NCBI RefSeq assembly: GCF_011516635.5
Contig: NZ_CP096255.1
Coordinates: 6,384,501-6,448,500 of the forward strand
Origin: Bradyrhizobium barranii subsp. apii
Lineage (GTDB): Bacteria; Pseudomonadota; Alphaproteobacteria; Rhizobiales; Xanthobacteraceae
Direction: 5' to 3'
DNA: 64,000 nt
Shown here: positions 1 to 8,916 of the stretch, one piece after another
Layout of the letters: each line of letters begins with the position of its first letter
Numbering within the stretch: position 1 is the first letter of the stretch
Notes under the pieces: generated by a model
Database searches by the model: none
What the model was told of the DNA's origin: nothing
What the model saw: the letters and a program-made list of their open reading frames with translations, nothing else
Translations under genes and position numbers: made by a program

Positions 1-1025
1 GCGAGATTGAGATAGCACAGCGGCAGCAGCACCGCGGCCAGGACACCGATGATGAGGAACGTCTTTTTGCGGCCGATACGATCGCTCAGCGCGCCGACCA
101 GCACGGCCGAGAAGAACGCCGACACGCTCGCGCCCATCAGGATCAACGACGAGGTCTGGTTCGGGACCGCATTGATGACTTTCAGGAAGCTCGGCAGGTA
201 GCCCGAGGTCAGGTAATAGCCGGCGCCGCCACCGAAGGTGATGAGAAGGTTGACCAGCAGCACGCCGCGATATTCGCCGGAGAACACGTCCCTGACCGGC
301 GCCTTCGAGACCTTCGCCTGCTTGTTACCCTGCTGGCGCTTGAGCTCCTTGAAGTAAGGCGACTCCTCGAGGTTGCGGAAGATGAACCAGCCGAGCAGCG
401 AGCTCAGCAGCCCCGAGAAGAACATGAAGCGCCAGCCCCATACCGCGAAGGCATCGCCGGGGAAGATCGACGACGTGATCAGGAAGATGAAGGACGCGAG
501 CAGCGCACCGATGCCGGCGCCACCGCCGCCGACCAGACCCGACATCGCGCCGCGCCATTGCGCCGGCACCGACTCGGTGCCGATGGTGTGGGTGGAGGCC
601 ACGACGCCGCCGACGAAGATGCCCTGCACCAGACGCAGGATCGGGAAGAGGATCGGCGCGATCACACCGACCTGCGCGATGGTCGGCAACAGACCGAACG
701 CCGCCGTGCTGATGCCGACACCGATGATGGCGATCAGCATGGCCTGCTTGCGGCCGTGCACGTCGGCATAATGCCCGAACACCGCCGAGCCCAGCGGCCG
801 CATCAGGAGCGTCACGGCGAACGAGCCGTAGACCGCGGCGAGCGACAGCGCTGGGTTGCTCGACGGAAAGAACAGCGCGCCAACGACCGGCGCCACGTAG
901 AGCAAAATGAACAAATCGAACAGATCCAGCGCCCATCCGAGCACCGATGCGATGATCGCATTGACCATCTGCTTGTTATCCGCCGACGCTTGCGCGCCGG
1001 CGACCGGCATATCCATCTCAGCCAT
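1..1025 (-). CDS. MFS transporter, aromatic-acid/metabolite:H+ symporter type (C-terminus outside window)
   Basis: Inner-membrane permease of the major facilitator superfamily; about 341 residues are visible and the reading frame is still open at the window edge. The first helix carries GWALDLFDLFILLY, the loop 2-3 motif is GHYADVHGRKQA and the mid-protein copy is GALSDRIGRKK, both versions of the MFS GxxxDRxGRK signature. The start at 1025 follows a strong GGGGGAGG ribosome site. It is the last visible gene of a minus-strand series with an enoyl-CoA hydratase, CoA ligase and molybdenum hydroxylase, so uptake of the aromatic substrate of that pathway is the likely role. The substrate itself cannot be read from sequence. 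Confidence 0.85.
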   Translation of the reverse strand, partial: MAEMDMPVAGAQASADNKQMVNAIIASVLGWALDLFDLFILLYVAPVVGALFFPSSNPALSLAAVYGSFAVTLLMRPLGSAVFGHYADVHGRKQAMLIAIIGVGISTAAFGLLPTIAQVGVIAPILFPILRLVQGIFVGGVVASTHTIGTESVPAQWRGAMSGLVGGGGAGIGALLASFIFLITSSIFPGDAFAVWGWRFMFFSGLLSSLLGWFIFRNLEESPYFKELKRQQGNKQAKVSKAPVRDVFSGEYRGVLLVNLLITFGGGAGYYLTSGYLPSFLKVINAVPNQTSSLILMGASVSAFFSAVLVGALSDRIGRKKTFLIIGVLAAVLLPLCYLNL

Positions 1026-1096
1026 GTTGTTTACCTCCCCCGTTTTGATAGAGCCGCGGCTCGCGTCATTGCGAACCGCGGCAGTTTTGTCGCGTA

Positions 1097-1903
1097 TCAG
1101 CGGCCGGTGAACTTCGGCGGACGCTTGGCGTTGAAGGCCTCGACGCCTTCCTTGAAGTCTTCCGACTGGCGAAGGCGGCTGTAGCAATGGCCTTTGAGCT
1201 CGATCGCGATGGCGAGCGTCGAATCCTCGGTGTCGTTGAGCAGCTTCTTGGCGGTGCGCTGTGCCAGCGGCGAGAAAGTGCGGAGCTCGTCGACCAGCTT
1301 GTCGGTCGCCTTCTCCAGCTCGGCATCCGGCACACACTCCGTGGCGATGCCCCAGTCGAACGCCTGCTTGGCCGAGATACGCTTGGAGCGCATCACGATG
1401 TCCTTGGTGCGGGTGATACCGACCATCTTCTGCAGACGGGCCGAACCGCCCGAGCCCGGGATCTGGCCGAGCTTTTGCTCCGGCAGCGCGTATTGCGTGG
1501 TCTCCGAGGCAATGCGGAAGTCGCAGGCGAGTGACAGCTCGAAGCCGACGCCGAAGCAATAACCGCGGTTGGCAACGATCACGGGCTTGGCGCAGCGCGC
1601 AGGCGCGGCGACGTTCCAGGCGAGCTTGGAAACGTGCTCGGGGCTCGCTTCCATGAAGCCGCCGATATTGCCGCCGCTGGAGAAATGCTCGCCCTCGCCG
1701 CGCACTACGATGACGCGCACGCGCGGATCCTCGTCCAGCGTTTCGAAGGTCAGGCGCAGCTGGTCACGCTGCGGCATCGCCACGACGTTGTAGGGCGGCC
1801 GGCCCAGGATGATATCGGCCCGCTCATGCGCCTCATCGATCTCGACCTTGAACCCGTCGAGTTTTGCGAGTCGGGGATCGGTAAAATTGTAGGCTGACGG
1901 CAT
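1097..1903 (-). CDS. Enoyl-CoA hydratase/isomerase family protein
   Basis: Crotonase-fold protein of 268 residues, the usual length. The oxyanion-hole segments are EHFSSGGNIGGF and YCFGVGFELSLACDFR, and both acidic positions used by classical hydratases are present: Glu in GVGFEL and Glu in ALPEQKLGQIPGSGG. A hydration, hydrolysis or isomerisation of an acyl-CoA is therefore feasible. It lies 36 bp downstream of a CoA ligase and upstream of an MFS permease in a minus-strand aromatic-acid cluster, so it probably acts on the alicyclic or opened-ring CoA ester. It could equally be a ring-opening hydrolase of the BadI type; the sequence does not decide. Confidence 0.88.
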   Translation of the reverse strand: MPSAYNFTDPRLAKLDGFKVEIDEAHERADIILGRPPYNVVAMPQRDQLRLTFETLDEDPRVRVIVVRGEGEHFSSGGNIGGFMEASPEHVSKLAWNVAAPARCAKPVIVANRGYCFGVGFELSLACDFRIASETTQYALPEQKLGQIPGSGGSARLQKMVGITRTKDIVMRSKRISAKQAFDWGIATECVPDAELEKATDKLVDELRTFSPLAQRTAKKLLNDTEDSTLAIAIELKGHCYSRLRQSEDFKEGVEAFNAKRPPKFTGR

Positions 1904-1939
1904 GTTGGTTTCCTTCTGTTGATTGTTGATGAGTGATGA

Positions 1940-3484
1940 TCAGGCGGCGTCTGATGGCGGCAGGCGCTCGGCTTCGTATTCACCGGCGACGAGCAGTCGC
2001 CGCAGCAGTTTGCCGACCGGCGATTTGGGAATGGCGTCGACGAAGACGTAGCGCCGAGGCCCCTTGAAATTGGCAAGGCCCGTGGTCCGGCAGAACTGCT
2101 CCAGCTCGACGTCCGACACAGGGCGATTGCGCTTGACGAAGGCGGCGACGACCTTGCCCCATTTCTCGTCGGCAACGCCGACCACTGCGACCTCGTCGAC
2201 CGCGGGATGCAGCGACAGGCAGCTCTCGATCTCGACCGGCGAGACGTTCTCGCCGCCGGTGATGATCATGTCGTCGACGCGCCCGGTGACGAACAGGTCG
2301 CCGTCGGGATCGACGAAGCCGGTATCGCCCGTAAAATACCAGCCCTCGCGCAGCGACTTGGCGTCGGCTTCAGGACGGCGCCAGTAGCCCTCGAAGGCCT
2401 CGTCGCCGGCGAGCGTCGCGATGATCTCGCCCTCCTCGCCGACCGCAGCAAGCTCCGCGACCGACTTCGCGCCGATGCGCACGACCTTGACGTGCTGGTT
2501 CAGCCCGGCCTTGCCGGCCGAGCCGGGCTTTGCCGCGGCATCCTGGTCGATCGTAAAGGTGTAGATCTCGGAGCTGCCGTAGTGATTGACGAACAACTCT
2601 GGCTTGAACGCCTCGTTCAGCTTCTTGAGAAGGCCGTCGGTCATCGAGGCGCCGGCAAAACCGAGCTTGCGGACGCTGGAGACGTCGGTTTTGGAGAAGG
2701 CCTCGTGATGAACGAGGTCGTGATAGAGCGTCGGCACCAGATAGAGGTTGGTGATCTCCTCCTGCTCGATCAGCGCCAGCGCCTGGCGGCTGTCATAGCG
2801 CGGCAGGCAGATGAAGGTGCCGCCGATCAGCGACATCGCCAGCAGCGAGCGGACACCCATGGTGTGGTAGAGCGGCATCACGCCGAGCGTGCGCTCGCCG
2901 CGGCCGTAGAGATTTTGCGCGACATGAGCGATCGCGGCAGCACGTTCGGCCCGATGCCGCCGCGGCACGCCTTTCGGCCGCGAGGTCGTACCCGACGTGT
3001 AGAGCATGATCGACCACGCATCGGTGCCGACGCGCGGCTCGGCGTCCGGCGCGCTGTCCTTGATCAGATCGGCAAAGCTGGTGGCCTCCCCCGTCCCGGG
3101 ATCGACGGAAACACGCAGCAGCTTGCCTGCCAACCCCGAGCCCTGCACCGCCTCGGCAGAGATATCCTGATAGACGATCGCGCAGGCTTCGGCGTTCTCG
3201 ATGCAGTAATCGAGCTCGTCGGCCTTGGCGCGCCAGTTGACCGGCGTAATCACGAGCCCTGCGAACTGGCAGGCCCAGTGCAGCGTCGCCGCTTCCCAGC
3301 GGTTTTGCAGCAGCGTGACGACGTGATCGCCGGGCTTGAGGCCAAGGCGGTCGAACGATGCCACGAGCGCAGAGATCTTGCCGTACCATTGCCGGTAGGT
3401 CAGGCGCAGATCACCGTCGACCAACGCAATCGCATGGGGATCGCGCGCGGCGCTGGCGATGAAGCTGCTGGCGAGATCAAGCAT
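1940..3484 (-). CDS. AMP-dependent acyl/aryl-CoA ligase
   Basis: Class I adenylate-forming enzyme of 514 residues that would activate a carboxylic acid to its CoA thioester through an acyl-AMP. The P-loop YTSGTTSRPKG is near residue 165, the hinge region reads FTGDTGFVDPDGD followed by GRVDDMIITGGENVSPVEIE, and the C-terminal catalytic lysine is in PKSPVGKLLRR. Its start overlaps the end of the iron-sulfur subunit gene by 8 bp, so it is translationally coupled to the molybdenum hydroxylase. The likely substrate is an aromatic or cyclic acid, which the hydroxylase then attacks either before or after CoA activation. Specificity is not assignable. Confidence 0.9.
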   Translation of the reverse strand: MLDLASSFIASAARDPHAIALVDGDLRLTYRQWYGKISALVASFDRLGLKPGDHVVTLLQNRWEAATLHWACQFAGLVITPVNWRAKADELDYCIENAEACAIVYQDISAEAVQGSGLAGKLLRVSVDPGTGEATSFADLIKDSAPDAEPRVGTDAWSIMLYTSGTTSRPKGVPRRHRAERAAAIAHVAQNLYGRGERTLGVMPLYHTMGVRSLLAMSLIGGTFICLPRYDSRQALALIEQEEITNLYLVPTLYHDLVHHEAFSKTDVSSVRKLGFAGASMTDGLLKKLNEAFKPELFVNHYGSSEIYTFTIDQDAAAKPGSAGKAGLNQHVKVVRIGAKSVAELAAVGEEGEIIATLAGDEAFEGYWRRPEADAKSLREGWYFTGDTGFVDPDGDLFVTGRVDDMIITGGENVSPVEIESCLSLHPAVDEVAVVGVADEKWGKVVAAFVKRNRPVSDVELEQFCRTTGLANFKGPRRYVFVDAIPKSPVGKLLRRLLVAGEYEAERLPPSDAA

Positions 3485-3995
3485 CGGACGTCTCTTTTTT
3501 GGATGAAGCGAGTTCGGCGGCGGCTTCGAGCGCCGCCTGGATGATCGGTGTGTAGCCGGTGCAGCGGCAGATATGTCCGCTAAGGAGGTCGCGGATCTCG
3601 GCCTCGGTCGGCGCCGGGTTCCTGGCGAGATAGTGGTCGAGCGACATCAAAATGCCGGCGGTGCAGAAGCCGCATTGGAGCGCGTGGTTGCGGCGGAACG
3701 CCTGCTGCAGCACTCCGAGCCGGTCCGCCGACGGTGCGAGGCCTTCGACGGTCCTGAGCTCGCAACCATCGACCTGCGCAGCGAGCGTCAGGCACGACCG
3801 CGTCAGCATGCCGTCGACGACAACAGTGCAGGCGCCGCAGACGCCGTGCTCGCAGCCGACATGGGTGCCGGTCGCTCCCAGCTGGTGGCGCAGGAAATCG
3901 GAGAGCAGCATGCGCGGCTCCGCCTCGCCCTCGACCGGCTTGCCGTTGAGCGAGAAACGGACGGCATGGCGCTGATCTGCCTTGAGACGGGTCAT
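3477..3995 (-). CDS. Molybdenum hydroxylase small subunit, two [2Fe-2S] clusters
   Basis: Small electron-transfer subunit of the xanthine oxidase/CO dehydrogenase family, 172 residues. The plant-ferredoxin-type cluster is bound by CEHGVCGACTV plus a later Cys in SCLTLA, and the second cluster by CGFC and CRC in HICRCTGYTPI. It passes electrons from the molybdenum centre to FAD. The gene overlaps the FAD-subunit gene by 4 bp and the ligase gene by 8 bp, giving the common order large-medium-small in the direction of transcription. It is a complete, normal-length member with all eight cysteines. Confidence 0.95.
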   Translation of the reverse strand: MTRLKADQRHAVRFSLNGKPVEGEAEPRMLLSDFLRHQLGATGTHVGCEHGVCGACTVVVDGMLTRSCLTLAAQVDGCELRTVEGLAPSADRLGVLQQAFRRNHALQCGFCTAGILMSLDHYLARNPAPTEAEIRDLLSGHICRCTGYTPIIQAALEAAAELASSKKETSDA

Positions 3996-4807
3996 TGCAG
4001 CACCTCGCCGATCAGATCGCGACCGATCATGCGCACGAGGTCGCGCCGGTAGCGCGCGGTTGCGTGGACGTCGTCGCGGGCACCAAGTTCGTAGGCAAAG
4101 GCATTGAGGGCATCGTCGAGCGCGCTGCCCTCCAGCCGCGGCCAGTCGCGCACGGTCGGAACGTCGGCGACGCCGCCAACGGCGATACGCACGCCCGTCG
4201 GTGTCTTCATCGCCGCGGAGGCGACAATGGCGAAATCGCCATGGCGTCGCGCGACCTCGCGGAAGGCGAAGCGCGATCCCTTGACGGCGGGCAGCGAGAT
4301 TCCTTCGATCAGTTCGTCATCGGCGCGAGCGGTCAGCATCATGCCGGCGAAGAAGTCCTTGGCGGCAACGCGCCGCCGCCGCTTGGCGCTGCGCAGCAAC
4401 ACCTCGCCGCCGAGCGCAACCAGCGTCAGCGGCATCTCGGCGCTGGGATCGGCGTGCGCGAGCGAGCCGCAGATGGTGCCTCGGCTGCGGGTCTGCACGT
4501 GCCCGACCCAAGGCAGCGCCAGCGCGACCAGCGGCAGCGCCTCGGCAAGGTCAGGCCATGCCAGGAGGTCGGCCTGGCGCACGCCGGCGCCGATGACGAC
4601 GGCATCCGTCTTCCGCTCGATCCGGCGGAGCTCCTTCAGACGCATGATGTCGATCAGCAGCTTCGGCTTGGCGAGACGCATGTTGAGCATCGCCATCAGC
4701 GACTGCCCGCCGGCGAGCACGCGGGCATCGCCACCTTGCTGCGCGAGGCCTTCGAGGACCTCGCCGACGGTTTCGGCGCGGAGATAGTCGAATGCGGGCG
4801 GCTTCAT
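3992..4807 (-). CDS. Molybdenum hydroxylase FAD-binding (medium) subunit
   Basis: FAD subunit of the CoxM/4-hydroxybenzoyl-CoA reductase beta type, 271 residues. The two flavin-binding signatures are present: LAGGQSLMAMLNMRLAKP near residue 32 and a TRSRGTICGSLAHADPSAE segment (TxGGSxAHADP type) near residue 105. It overlaps its neighbours by 4 bp on both sides, so the three subunits are translationally coupled. It takes electrons from the two [2Fe-2S] clusters and hands them to an unknown acceptor. Confidence 0.93.
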   Translation of the reverse strand: MKPPAFDYLRAETVGEVLEGLAQQGGDARVLAGGQSLMAMLNMRLAKPKLLIDIMRLKELRRIERKTDAVVIGAGVRQADLLAWPDLAEALPLVALALPWVGHVQTRSRGTICGSLAHADPSAEMPLTLVALGGEVLLRSAKRRRRVAAKDFFAGMMLTARADDELIEGISLPAVKGSRFAFREVARRHGDFAIVASAAMKTPTGVRIAVGGVADVPTVRDWPRLEGSALDDALNAFAYELGARDDVHATARYRRDLVRMIGRDLIGEVLQ

Positions 4808-7806
4808 CGGCGCCCCCCGAACAGGCTCGCCACCTTTGCCAGCAGCGCGAACAGCGAGAAGCCGCCACCCTCCGCACCACCACCGCCAGCCTTGCGGGCC
4901 AGTGCGGTGAAGAACTGGCCGATGATGACGCGCGTGGCGCCGTCGAGCAGGCGACCGCCGATGCTCGCGACCTTGCCGCCGATCGCGGCGTCGTAGCTGT
5001 AGGTCAGCTTTGTGCCGCCATTGCCGTCGGGCGCGAGCGTGATCCGCCCCTCGGCGTTGCCGAAGCCGAGCGCGCCGGTCGCACCGCCACGCAGTGTGAC
5101 CGCGCGTGGCGGATCGAGATCGAACAGCTCGACATCCGCGCGATAACGCCCGCTGACCGGGCCGATGCCGAGCGTGACGTCGGCGCGGAAATGCGTGTCG
5201 GTGATCTTGTCGACGCGCTGGCAGCCGGGAATGACGGATTGCAGCGTGGCGGGATCGAGCAGCATCGCCCAGACCTGCTCGGGCGGCCCCTTTACCGAGG
5301 CCTGTCCCTCACCGCGCAACCGCCGGTCGCCCTCGCGCACAGGCGCAGCAGGCGCGCCGCCAGCGGGAGGCGGCGGTTCGGCACCGCGCACCAGCTCTGC
5401 AAGCCGCGCCGGCACCAGCGGCAAGGTGATATCGGCAATGCCGAGCGCGTCCGCGACTGCATTGGCGAGGCAGACGGGTGTGGACATGCAATTGCCCTCA
5501 CCGACGCCTTTTGCGCCGAGCGGCGTGAACGGCGACGGTGTCTCCATGTGGATGATCTGCGGCTCCGGCACCTCGGTGGTGGTCGGCAGCAGATAGTCGG
5601 CGAGCGTTCCCGTCAGGAAACTGCCGTCCTCGGCGTAGGCATATTCCTCAAAGAGCGCGGCGCCGAGCGCCTGGGTAAAGCCGCCGCGGATCTGGCCGTT
5701 GACCATGGCGGGATGCAGGATGGTGCCGCAGTCGTGCATGGTGACGTAGCGATCGATTCGCGTCTCCAGCGTCGTCGGATCGATCTCGACGCCGCAGAAA
5801 TCGAAGATGAAGCCGTGGCAGAGCGAAGAGTTGATGCGGTCCTCGTCGTCGGGCGGCGTCAGCTCCGGCGGCGTCCAGAACACGGTCTCGCGGATGGTCT
5901 GGCCGGCGTCGTCCGGCAGCGAGCCCGGCGACCAGTGGCTGAGGGCTGCCACGCGCGAGAACGCGATCCGGTTTTCCGGATTGTGCCTGGAGGCAACGAA
6001 GCCTTTCGCAAACACGATGTCGGCGGCTTCGACGTTCAACTGGCTTGCGGCGATGCGGGCGAGCCTGCCGGCGACGCGTTCCGCGGCGATCTTCGCCGTG
6101 CCGGCCACGGCTGCTGCGAAGCGGCTGGCGTAATTGCCCGAAGCGATCGACCATGCGTCCTTGGCCGTGTCGATCTCGGTGTTGACCCGGATATCCCTAG
6201 GCTGGAGGCCGAAGACGTCGGCGACGACCTGCGACAGCACCGTGCGATGGCCCTGCCCCTGCGGCACGGAGGCGACGTGAACCGTGACGCTGCCGACCGG
6301 ATCGAGGCCGACGGTTGCGGTTGCCTGCGCGCCGTTCTTGGGACCTGCCTTGCGGCGCTCGGCCGCCGTCAGCACGGTGGTGATGTAGCCCATGTTGGAG
6401 ACGCTGGGCTCGACCACCGCGGTGAAGCCGATCCCGTAGAGCCGCCCCTGTGCTCGCGCCTCGTCCCGCTTCGCCTTGAGCTCAGCGAGCCTGCCCTGTT
6501 CGACTGCGAGCGCGACGGCGTCCTGGTAGTTGCCGGAGTCGAGCAAGGCACCGGTCGCCGTGCGATAGGGAAACGCGCCGGCGTCGATCAGATTGCGCTT
6601 GATGACATCGAGCGGATCGAGGCCGAGGCCGATCGCGATCCGCTGCACCAGGCGCTCCAGTGCGAAATAGACCTGCGGGCCGCCAAAGCCGCGGTTGAGA
6701 CCGGTCGGTGTCTTGTTGGTGACGACGACGCGGTTGCGGATCCTGACATGGCGGATGTCGTAGGCGCCGGTCAGATTGCCGTGCATGCGGTAGAGCGTGG
6801 CAGGCTCAGGCGCGCGCAGATGCGCGCCGCAATCCTCGACCTGGTCCCAGTCCAGCGCGAGGATCTTTCCGTTCGCTGCAACCGCCGCCGACAGGGTGGT
6901 CGCGCGGTTGGTCGCCGATACCGACGCGGTAAGATGCTCGAGCCGGTCCTCGATCCACTTCACCGGCCGTCCCGTGACGCGCGCGGCCGCCGCGATCAGC
7001 ACGATGTAAGGAAACACCCCCTGCTTGACGCCAAAGCTGCCGCCGGAATCCGGCGGCGTACGCAGCCGCAACCGGTTGCCCGGCACTTTCAACGCGCGCG
7101 CAATCACGGTGTGGATGCTGAACGGGCCCTGGAAATTGGCGAGCACCTCATAGGCATCCTCGCCGGCATCGTGCGATGCGACGACGCCATAGGTCTCGAT
7201 CGGCGTGCAGGAATTGCGGGGATAGCGGATGTCGATGGAGAAGCGATGCGGCGCATCCGCAAAGGCCTTTTCAGGATCGCCGTAACGGAAATGGCGGTCG
7301 CTGGCGAGATTGCCGGGAAAGCCATCGTGGAGCACGGGCGCGCCCGGTGCGAGCGTCCCAAGCGGATCGACGACAGCGGCACGCGGCCGATATTCGACGT
7401 TGATCAGCTCGGCCGCATCCTCGGCGCGCGCACGGTCAGTTGCGACGACCAAAGCGACCGGTTCGCCGACATAGCGCACGCGGTCCATCGCGATCGGCCA
7501 ACACTCCACCGGCGCCTTCACGCCAACGACGAGGCTCGTCGTGACGGCCTTGACGTCGCTGCCGGTCAGAACGGCTGCAACCCCCGGCAGACGCTTCGCG
7601 GCTTCAACGTCGATCGAAAGAATATCGGCATGCGCATGCGGCGAGCGCAGGATCGTCGCGTGTAGCGTGCCGGGCTGGACACCGAGATCGTCGATGAAGC
7701 GGCCGCGGCCAGAGAGCAGCGCGGCGTCTTCGACGCGCTCGATCGAACGCCCGACCCACGGGTCATCGCCACTTCCCGGATTTGCGGATTTGACCGCCTG
7801 CAACAT
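4804..7806 (-). CDS. Molybdenum hydroxylase large subunit fused to a CoxG-like SRPBCC domain
   Basis: Catalytic subunit of a xanthine oxidase-family hydroxylase, 1000 residues. Residues 1 to about 800 are the molybdopterin-binding part: the NRGFGGPQVYFALE loop contacts the cofactor, and the GAKGVGEGNCMSTP segment supplies the glutamate that activates water. The CxFR active-site loop of true aerobic CO dehydrogenase is absent, so CO is not the substrate. From about residue 835 a CO dehydrogenase subunit G-like SRPBCC domain follows, ending in a glycine-rich linker and a short amphipathic tail (FSLFALLAKVASLF) that could hold the complex at the membrane. The start follows GGGAGG. Hydroxylation of an aromatic or N-heteroaromatic acid or its CoA ester is the likely reaction. 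Confidence 0.9.
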   Translation of the reverse strand: MLQAVKSANPGSGDDPWVGRSIERVEDAALLSGRGRFIDDLGVQPGTLHATILRSPHAHADILSIDVEAAKRLPGVAAVLTGSDVKAVTTSLVVGVKAPVECWPIAMDRVRYVGEPVALVVATDRARAEDAAELINVEYRPRAAVVDPLGTLAPGAPVLHDGFPGNLASDRHFRYGDPEKAFADAPHRFSIDIRYPRNSCTPIETYGVVASHDAGEDAYEVLANFQGPFSIHTVIARALKVPGNRLRLRTPPDSGGSFGVKQGVFPYIVLIAAAARVTGRPVKWIEDRLEHLTASVSATNRATTLSAAVAANGKILALDWDQVEDCGAHLRAPEPATLYRMHGNLTGAYDIRHVRIRNRVVVTNKTPTGLNRGFGGPQVYFALERLVQRIAIGLGLDPLDVIKRNLIDAGAFPYRTATGALLDSGNYQDAVALAVEQGRLAELKAKRDEARAQGRLYGIGFTAVVEPSVSNMGYITTVLTAAERRKAGPKNGAQATATVGLDPVGSVTVHVASVPQGQGHRTVLSQVVADVFGLQPRDIRVNTEIDTAKDAWSIASGNYASRFAAAVAGTAKIAAERVAGRLARIAASQLNVEAADIVFAKGFVASRHNPENRIAFSRVAALSHWSPGSLPDDAGQTIRETVFWTPPELTPPDDEDRINSSLCHGFIFDFCGVEIDPTTLETRIDRYVTMHDCGTILHPAMVNGQIRGGFTQALGAALFEEYAYAEDGSFLTGTLADYLLPTTTEVPEPQIIHMETPSPFTPLGAKGVGEGNCMSTPVCLANAVADALGIADITLPLVPARLAELVRGAEPPPPAGGAPAAPVREGDRRLRGEGQASVKGPPEQVWAMLLDPATLQSVIPGCQRVDKITDTHFRADVTLGIGPVSGRYRADVELFDLDPPRAVTLRGGATGALGFGNAEGRITLAPDGNGGTKLTYSYDAAIGGKVASIGGRLLDGATRVIIGQFFTALARKAGGGGAEGGGFSLFALLAKVASLFGGRR

Positions 7807-7949
7807 GTCCCGGCATACCTCCCGACGCGTTCTTTGACGCGACGATGACGTTTGTCAGGACTGGGCGTGCGGGAGCCATACCGCCCGCTCTCACGACTTA
7901 CCAAATCGTCTCATTCGAGAGCGTGCAGCGCAATATCAGCCCGCAAGAC

Positions 7950-8789
7950 TCACCCCGCGAGACGCGAGACATTGCGAAACTCGCGCGGGCTGACGCCGGC
8001 ATGATCCCGGAAGAAACGCGTGAAATGCGCCGGCTCCGGAAAGCCAAAGCGCTCGCTGAGCTCGCCGAGCGGTGTGTCCTCGCGCATGACAGCATCGAGC
8101 GCGCGCTCCATCCGGACGACATTGAGATACAGCTTTGGCGAGACGCCGAGCGAGGTCTCGAACAGGCGGAAGAACTGCGCGCGCGAGAGGCCTGCGCCCT
8201 TCACGAACTGATCGACGTTGGCATAGGAATCGTGCACGCGCATCGCGTCCATCGCGCGGCGGATGCGCCAATCGCAGCTCACCGCGCTCATGCCGCGGAT
8301 CGAGGTCGGGAAGCTGCGCCAGGGCGTGAATCGCTCAATCACCGCGATCATGAGATCCGAGAGCGTCTGCTCGTGGGTCCGCACCCCATCCGGATTCGCC
8401 ATCATTTCGGCCGCCAGATGCAGCGTGAGCTGACGGATGCGCGGCGACACCTCGCCCGACGGCCGCTCGAAAAAGCCCGGCGCACCGCTGGCCGCCCAGC
8501 CGGGACGGAACTCCTTCAGCCATTCCGGCTCGATATAGAGCGCCATGATCAGCGTGCGCGGACGGTTGGCGTCGTGCACATAGGCATGCGGCTTCCAGCC
8601 GTCGACGAGCACGGCGGCGGTGTCCGTCAGCGGCGTGACCTGGTCGCCCACAAGAAACTGCGTGTCGGAGCCCTCGACCTTGAGCAGGACGTGGCAGTGA
8701 TGATGAGCGTGGCGGACCAGCGAACGGTCCATGTCGAGCAGAGCGACCCTGCCGAAAGCGCCATGAGCGATGCGCAGGGCCGTCGACAT
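7950..8789 (-). CDS. AraC-family transcriptional regulator
   Basis: DNA-binding regulator, 279 residues from the chosen start. The N-terminal half is a cupin-type sensing domain (HAHHHCHVLLKVEG then VDGWKPHAYV), and the C-terminal ~100 residues are an AraC double helix-turn-helix ending FGFPEPAHFTRFFRDHAGVSPREFR. I chose 8789 because GGGAGGAAG sits 8 nt upstream; an in-frame ATG 33 bp further up has no such site. It lies between the UbiD-type gene and the molybdenum hydroxylase genes, all on one strand, with 143 bp of non-coding DNA after it, so it probably activates the hydroxylase promoter in response to the substrate. Confidence 0.9.
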   Translation of the reverse strand: MSTALRIAHGAFGRVALLDMDRSLVRHAHHHCHVLLKVEGSDTQFLVGDQVTPLTDTAAVLVDGWKPHAYVHDANRPRTLIMALYIEPEWLKEFRPGWAASGAPGFFERPSGEVSPRIRQLTLHLAAEMMANPDGVRTHEQTLSDLMIAVIERFTPWRSFPTSIRGMSAVSCDWRIRRAMDAMRVHDSYANVDQFVKGAGLSRAQFFRLFETSLGVSPKLYLNVVRMERALDAVMREDTPLGELSERFGFPEPAHFTRFFRDHAGVSPREFRNVSRLAG

Positions 8790-8916
8790 CAGTTTCTTCC
8801 TCCCGGCAGCGTTGCGCTGCAAAATGATTGCTTCATCGGCGCGGCACTATAAGCAGCCCCCGCTTCATATTCCAACGGCGCAAACCGACGCAAGTTGCTT
8901 CCGAGCGGTAATCCGC

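Noticed and set aside
1064..1074. CGTCATTGCGA near the MFS gene start as another copy of the long palindromic element
   Set aside because: Only a single 11-bp half is present with no facing arm; too short to call a copy.
4792..7665. 957-codon open frame on the plus strand opposite the molybdenum hydroxylase large subunit
   Set aside because: Antisense shadow: high GC at third codon positions keeps stops out of the complementary frame. The minus-strand protein has full family motifs; this one has none.
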